Below the pieces are notes generated by a model. The model was not told the origin of the DNA and ran no database searches. It worked only from the letters and a program-made list of their open reading frames with translations. This document shows, piece after piece, positions 20,287 to 22,392 of a stretch of DNA of 22,392 nt; the stretch's first letter is position 1, and each line of letters starts with the position of its first letter. This stretch comes from JBDUDK01 sp040002995 (GTDB lineage: Bacteria > Actinomycetota > Acidimicrobiia > Acidimicrobiales > Ilumatobacteraceae). The DNA lies in contig JBDUDK010000003.1 in the NCBI GenBank assembly GCA_040002995.1, positions 1 to 22,392 of the forward strand, given 5' to 3'. Position numbers and translations under genes: made by a program.

Positions 20287-20847
20287 GTGTGCCAACGTGA
20301 GGCGGTGGAACCCGCAGTCGAGTTCCGAAGGTTGGGCCAGACTGAGCTGTCGCGCGTCGTCGAGATCGATCGTACTGAACGCATCGACGTGCTCTACGAC
20401 CAGCACGGCACCCAACTCGTCGCGCGGCACGGCAACTGGAGCGCGCCGGCCTGGGACCCGGATGGTCACGGCGAACACTCCGTCGAGGCCCAGGTGCACA
20501 CGCTCGAGCACTACGTCGCCACCGGCGGGATCGCGCTCGGTGCGTTCGCCAGCGGACGGCTGGTTGGCATCGGTGTCCTCGTCCCACACCTTCGGCCCAG
20601 GATCGCGCAGCTGGCATTCCTCCACGTCAGCGCACCGTTGCGTGCGACGGGTATCGGCAGCCGTCTGTCCGAGCAGCTCGAGCAGATCGCCCGCACCGCC
20701 GGCGACTCCGACATGGTCGTCTCGGCGACGCCATCGGAGAACACCGTGCGGTTCTACCTCGGTCGCGGCTTCCAGCCCATGGCGGACCCGTTGGCCGAGC
20801 TGTTCGAACTCGAGCCCGAGGACCTGCACATGCGCAAGGTGCTTTGA
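20287..20847 (+). CDS. GNAT family N-acetyltransferase
   Basis: I start this at the GTG at 20287, because AGGAGG at 20271-20276 sits ten bases before it; an ATG at 20221 would give 22 more residues. The 186-residue protein has the GNAT core: GRLVGIGVLVPHL (strand 4 region), AQLAFLHVSAPLRATGIGSRL with the acetyl-CoA-binding RATGIG loop, and SATPSENTVRFYLGRGFQPM, the typical C-terminal strand with NxxxxxFYxxxGF. It transfers an acetyl group from acetyl-CoA to an unknown amine. It ends about 150 bases from the stop of the convergent peroxiredoxin gene. Confidence 0.85.
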   Translation: MCQREAVEPAVEFRRLGQTELSRVVEIDRTERIDVLYDQHGTQLVARHGNWSAPAWDPDGHGEHSVEAQVHTLEHYVATGGIALGAFASGRLVGIGVLVPHLRPRIAQLAFLHVSAPLRATGIGSRLSEQLEQIARTAGDSDMVVSATPSENTVRFYLGRGFQPMADPLAELFELEPEDLHMRKVL

Positions 20848-20854
20848 GCGCCTG

Positions 20855-20872
20855 CGCGCCCTTCGTGGCGCG
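20855..20872 (+). terminator. Weak hairpin after the GNAT gene
   Basis: CGCGCC and GGCGCG pair around the six-base loop CTTCGT, seven bases after the GNAT stop. No U-run follows, so a terminator role is only possible. The remaining bases to 20997 show nothing else I can name. Confidence 0.25.
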
Positions 20873-20997
20873 GTGCATCGTGAAAACGAAACCGGACGCG
20901 AGCGGCACGGGCCGCACCCAACTGCCGTACTGCGCGCGAATCTTCACTCAGGCACGACCACGGGCCCAATCGATCGTGACTTCAGCGCCCGGGAAGG

Positions 20998-21657
20998 TCA
21001 GCGGGGCTGGGGCACGATGCGGATGTAGGGGCGCGGCGCTTTCCATCCGTCCGGGTAGATCGTCTTCGCTTCGTCGTCAGAGACAGAGCCGGCGATGATG
21101 ACGTCCTCGCCCTGCTTCCAGTTCACCGGCGTGGCCACCCGGTGTTTGGCGGTGAGCTGCAGTGAGTCGATTACCCGCAGGACCTCGTCGAAGTTGCGCC
21201 CGGTGGTCATCGGGTAGACCAGGATCAACTTGATCTTCTTATCCGGGCCGATGACGAAGACGTTGCGCACCGTCTGGTTGTCGGCGGGTGTGCGCTTGGT
21301 GGGGTCACCGGAGGTGCTGGCCGGCAGCATTCCGTACAGCTTCGAGACGTTGAACTCGTCGTCGCCGATGACCGGGTAGTTGGGCGCATGCCCCTGCGTC
21401 TCTTCGATGTCGCTCGCCCACTTCGCATGGTCATCCGTCGAGTTGACCGAAAGCCCGATGACTTTGACGTTCCTACGATCGAACTCGGGCTTGATCTTCG
21501 CCATGTAGCCGAGTTCCGTCGTGCACACTGGGGTGAAGTCCTTCGGGTGCGAGAACAACACCGCCCACGAGTCACCGATCCAGTCGTGGAACTTGATCGG
21601 TCCTTGCGTCGTCTGCGCCTCGAAATCCGGTGCCGTTTCGCCAAGCTGAAGCGACAT
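20998..21657 (-). CDS. 1-Cys peroxiredoxin (Prx6 type)
   Basis: This 219-residue protein starts at an ATG with a clear GAGGGG ribosome site. The peroxidatic motif is HPKDFTPVCTTE, with P38, T42 and C45 forming the PxxxTxxC active site. The conserved Arg lies in TVRNVFVIGPD. Only one cysteine is present in the whole protein, which matches the one-Cys Prx6 group, as does the long C-terminal part with TPVNWKQGEDVII and YPDGW. It reduces hydrogen peroxide and organic peroxides in the cytoplasm, and an external thiol, perhaps mycothiol or thioredoxin in actinobacteria, must resolve the oxidised cysteine. It diverges from the partial gene at 21791. Assignment is very strong. Confidence 0.95.
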   Translation of the reverse strand: MSLQLGETAPDFEAQTTQGPIKFHDWIGDSWAVLFSHPKDFTPVCTTELGYMAKIKPEFDRRNVKVIGLSVNSTDDHAKWASDIEETQGHAPNYPVIGDDEFNVSKLYGMLPASTSGDPTKRTPADNQTVRNVFVIGPDKKIKLILVYPMTTGRNFDEVLRVIDSLQLTAKHRVATPVNWKQGEDVIIAGSVSDDEAKTIYPDGWKAPRPYIRIVPQPR

Positions 21658-21790
21658 GTTTCCCCTCTTTCTGCATGGAATGTCACGGACATATTTGCAC
21701 TGCTATTGAGGTCGCTGCGAAATCACCTCGGAAGTGGCGTGAGCTGAACCGAGCAGAACGGGTTCCTCCGCGTCGTAGCATCGGGTCGCG

Positions 21791-22392
21791 ATGCCGGTTC
21801 GCACCGTCGTAGAACGTGGGCCCAAGGGAAAGAAGGCGGTGGCGTTCGCCGTCGACTGGCCGGGTTGGAGCCGGGGGGCCAAGACCCCCGAGTTGGCGCT
21901 CGAGCTGCTCGAGTCCTATCGCGAGAGGTACCGGCCGATCGCGGTCGCGGCCGGGATGGCCGACGAGTTCGACGGCGCCGGACGCCTCAAGGTCGTCGAG
22001 GACCGGGTCGGCCCGGGCTCGACCGACTTCTGGGGCATCTCCTTCTCTCCATCGGGTCTCGAGCGCGAACCGATGGACGACACCGAGATCGACCGCAAGA
22101 TCAGGCTGCTGCGCGCGTGCTGGGGGTTCTTCGACGCGGTGGCGGCGCGGGTGTCCGCTGAGATGCGCAGGGGCCCTCGCGGCGGTGGGCGCGACCGCGA
22201 CCGGATCATCCGACACACCATCCGCAACGAGAGCGAGGACTTCGCGAAGCGGGTGGGGTTACGGGTACCGGAGGGCGGTGCGCTCACGCCGAAGGGGCTG
22301 CGTGACTTCCGAAAGAAGTATGTCGCCGCGATGCGGGCATACAACGCCGGCGAGGGCAAACGGATGCGATCGTGGAACCTGCCGTTTCTCAT
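21791..22392 (+). CDS. Conserved hypothetical protein (3' end cut by window edge)
   Basis: This starts at ATG 21791 and stays open to the right edge, giving about 200 residues. Conserved-looking stretches are VDWPGWSRGAKTPELALELL, ESYRERYRPIAVAAGM, VGPGSTDFWGISFSP, IRHTIRNESEDFAKRVG and RSWNLPFLI. It is soluble, with basic patches (MRRGPRGGGRDRDR). I recall a group of uncharacterised actinobacterial proteins with this WPGWxRGAK beginning, whose missing C-terminal end may be DinB-like, but that end is outside the window. No function is claimed. It diverges from the peroxiredoxin gene across about 130 bases that should hold both promoters. Confidence 0.7.
   Translation, partial: MPVRTVVERGPKGKKAVAFAVDWPGWSRGAKTPELALELLESYRERYRPIAVAAGMADEFDGAGRLKVVEDRVGPGSTDFWGISFSPSGLEREPMDDTEIDRKIRLLRACWGFFDAVAARVSAEMRRGPRGGGRDRDRIIRHTIRNESEDFAKRVGLRVPEGGALTPKGLRDFRKKYVAAMRAYNAGEGKRMRSWNLPFL

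Overview
The window is GC-rich, dense with genes, and uses GTG and TTG starts freely. Its gene families are typical of Actinomycetota: DUF664/DinB mycothiol-transferase-like proteins, DUF427, a copper-type CsoR, short Flp pilins, and Thr-rich secreted proteins. I infer an actinobacterium, perhaps Acidimicrobiia-like, but nothing in the window fixes the taxon. I saw no rRNA, tRNA, CRISPR array or insertion sequence.

Layout. (1) 1-4205 is metabolic and housekeeping-like: a metallo-beta-lactamase-fold hydrolase cut by the left edge, a divergent thiol-dioxygenase-like cupin, a frame-broken small membrane protein, a double DUF427 protein, a nucleoside hydrolase and a DinB-fold protein. (2) 4206-9733 is a cyclic-di-GMP and pilus block: a hairpin-rich spacer, a PilZ receptor, two paralogous Flp pilins on the opposite strand, a 21-codon ORF coupled to a membrane GGDEF-EAL protein, a DUF2007 protein, and a membrane GAF-GGDEF cyclase with an intact product-inhibition site. 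(3) 9730-14775 is a copper-resistance block: a rhodanese diverges from a csoR-copA-second P1B ATPase operon across two CsoR-like palindromes. The second ATPase carries CPD in place of the usual CPC or CPH metal-site motif, and a rhodanese tail remnant follows it. A secreted CHRD protein with acidic/His repeats converges on the operon. (4) 15738-22392 is a mix of small enzymes and domains: DUF1801, VOC/glyoxalase, an MFS exporter, two more DinB proteins, two SnoaL-like proteins, a GNAT acetyltransferase, a 1-Cys peroxiredoxin, and a conserved protein cut by the right edge.

How the genes may work together. In block 2 the two GGDEF proteins would set the cyclic-di-GMP level, PilZ would read it, and the Flp pilins are the obvious surface output. 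No Tad assembly gene is in the window, so that link is inference. In block 3, Cu(I) binding to CsoR should release the operators so that CopA and the second ATPase export copper. The rhodanese may handle sulfane sulfur in the same response.

The points I consider most worth checking are the CPD variant of an otherwise P1B-3-like ATPase, the coupled micro-ORF before the GGDEF-EAL gene, the rhodanese remnant at the far end of the copper operon, and the Asp-to-Gln change in the lactonase-like hydrolase.
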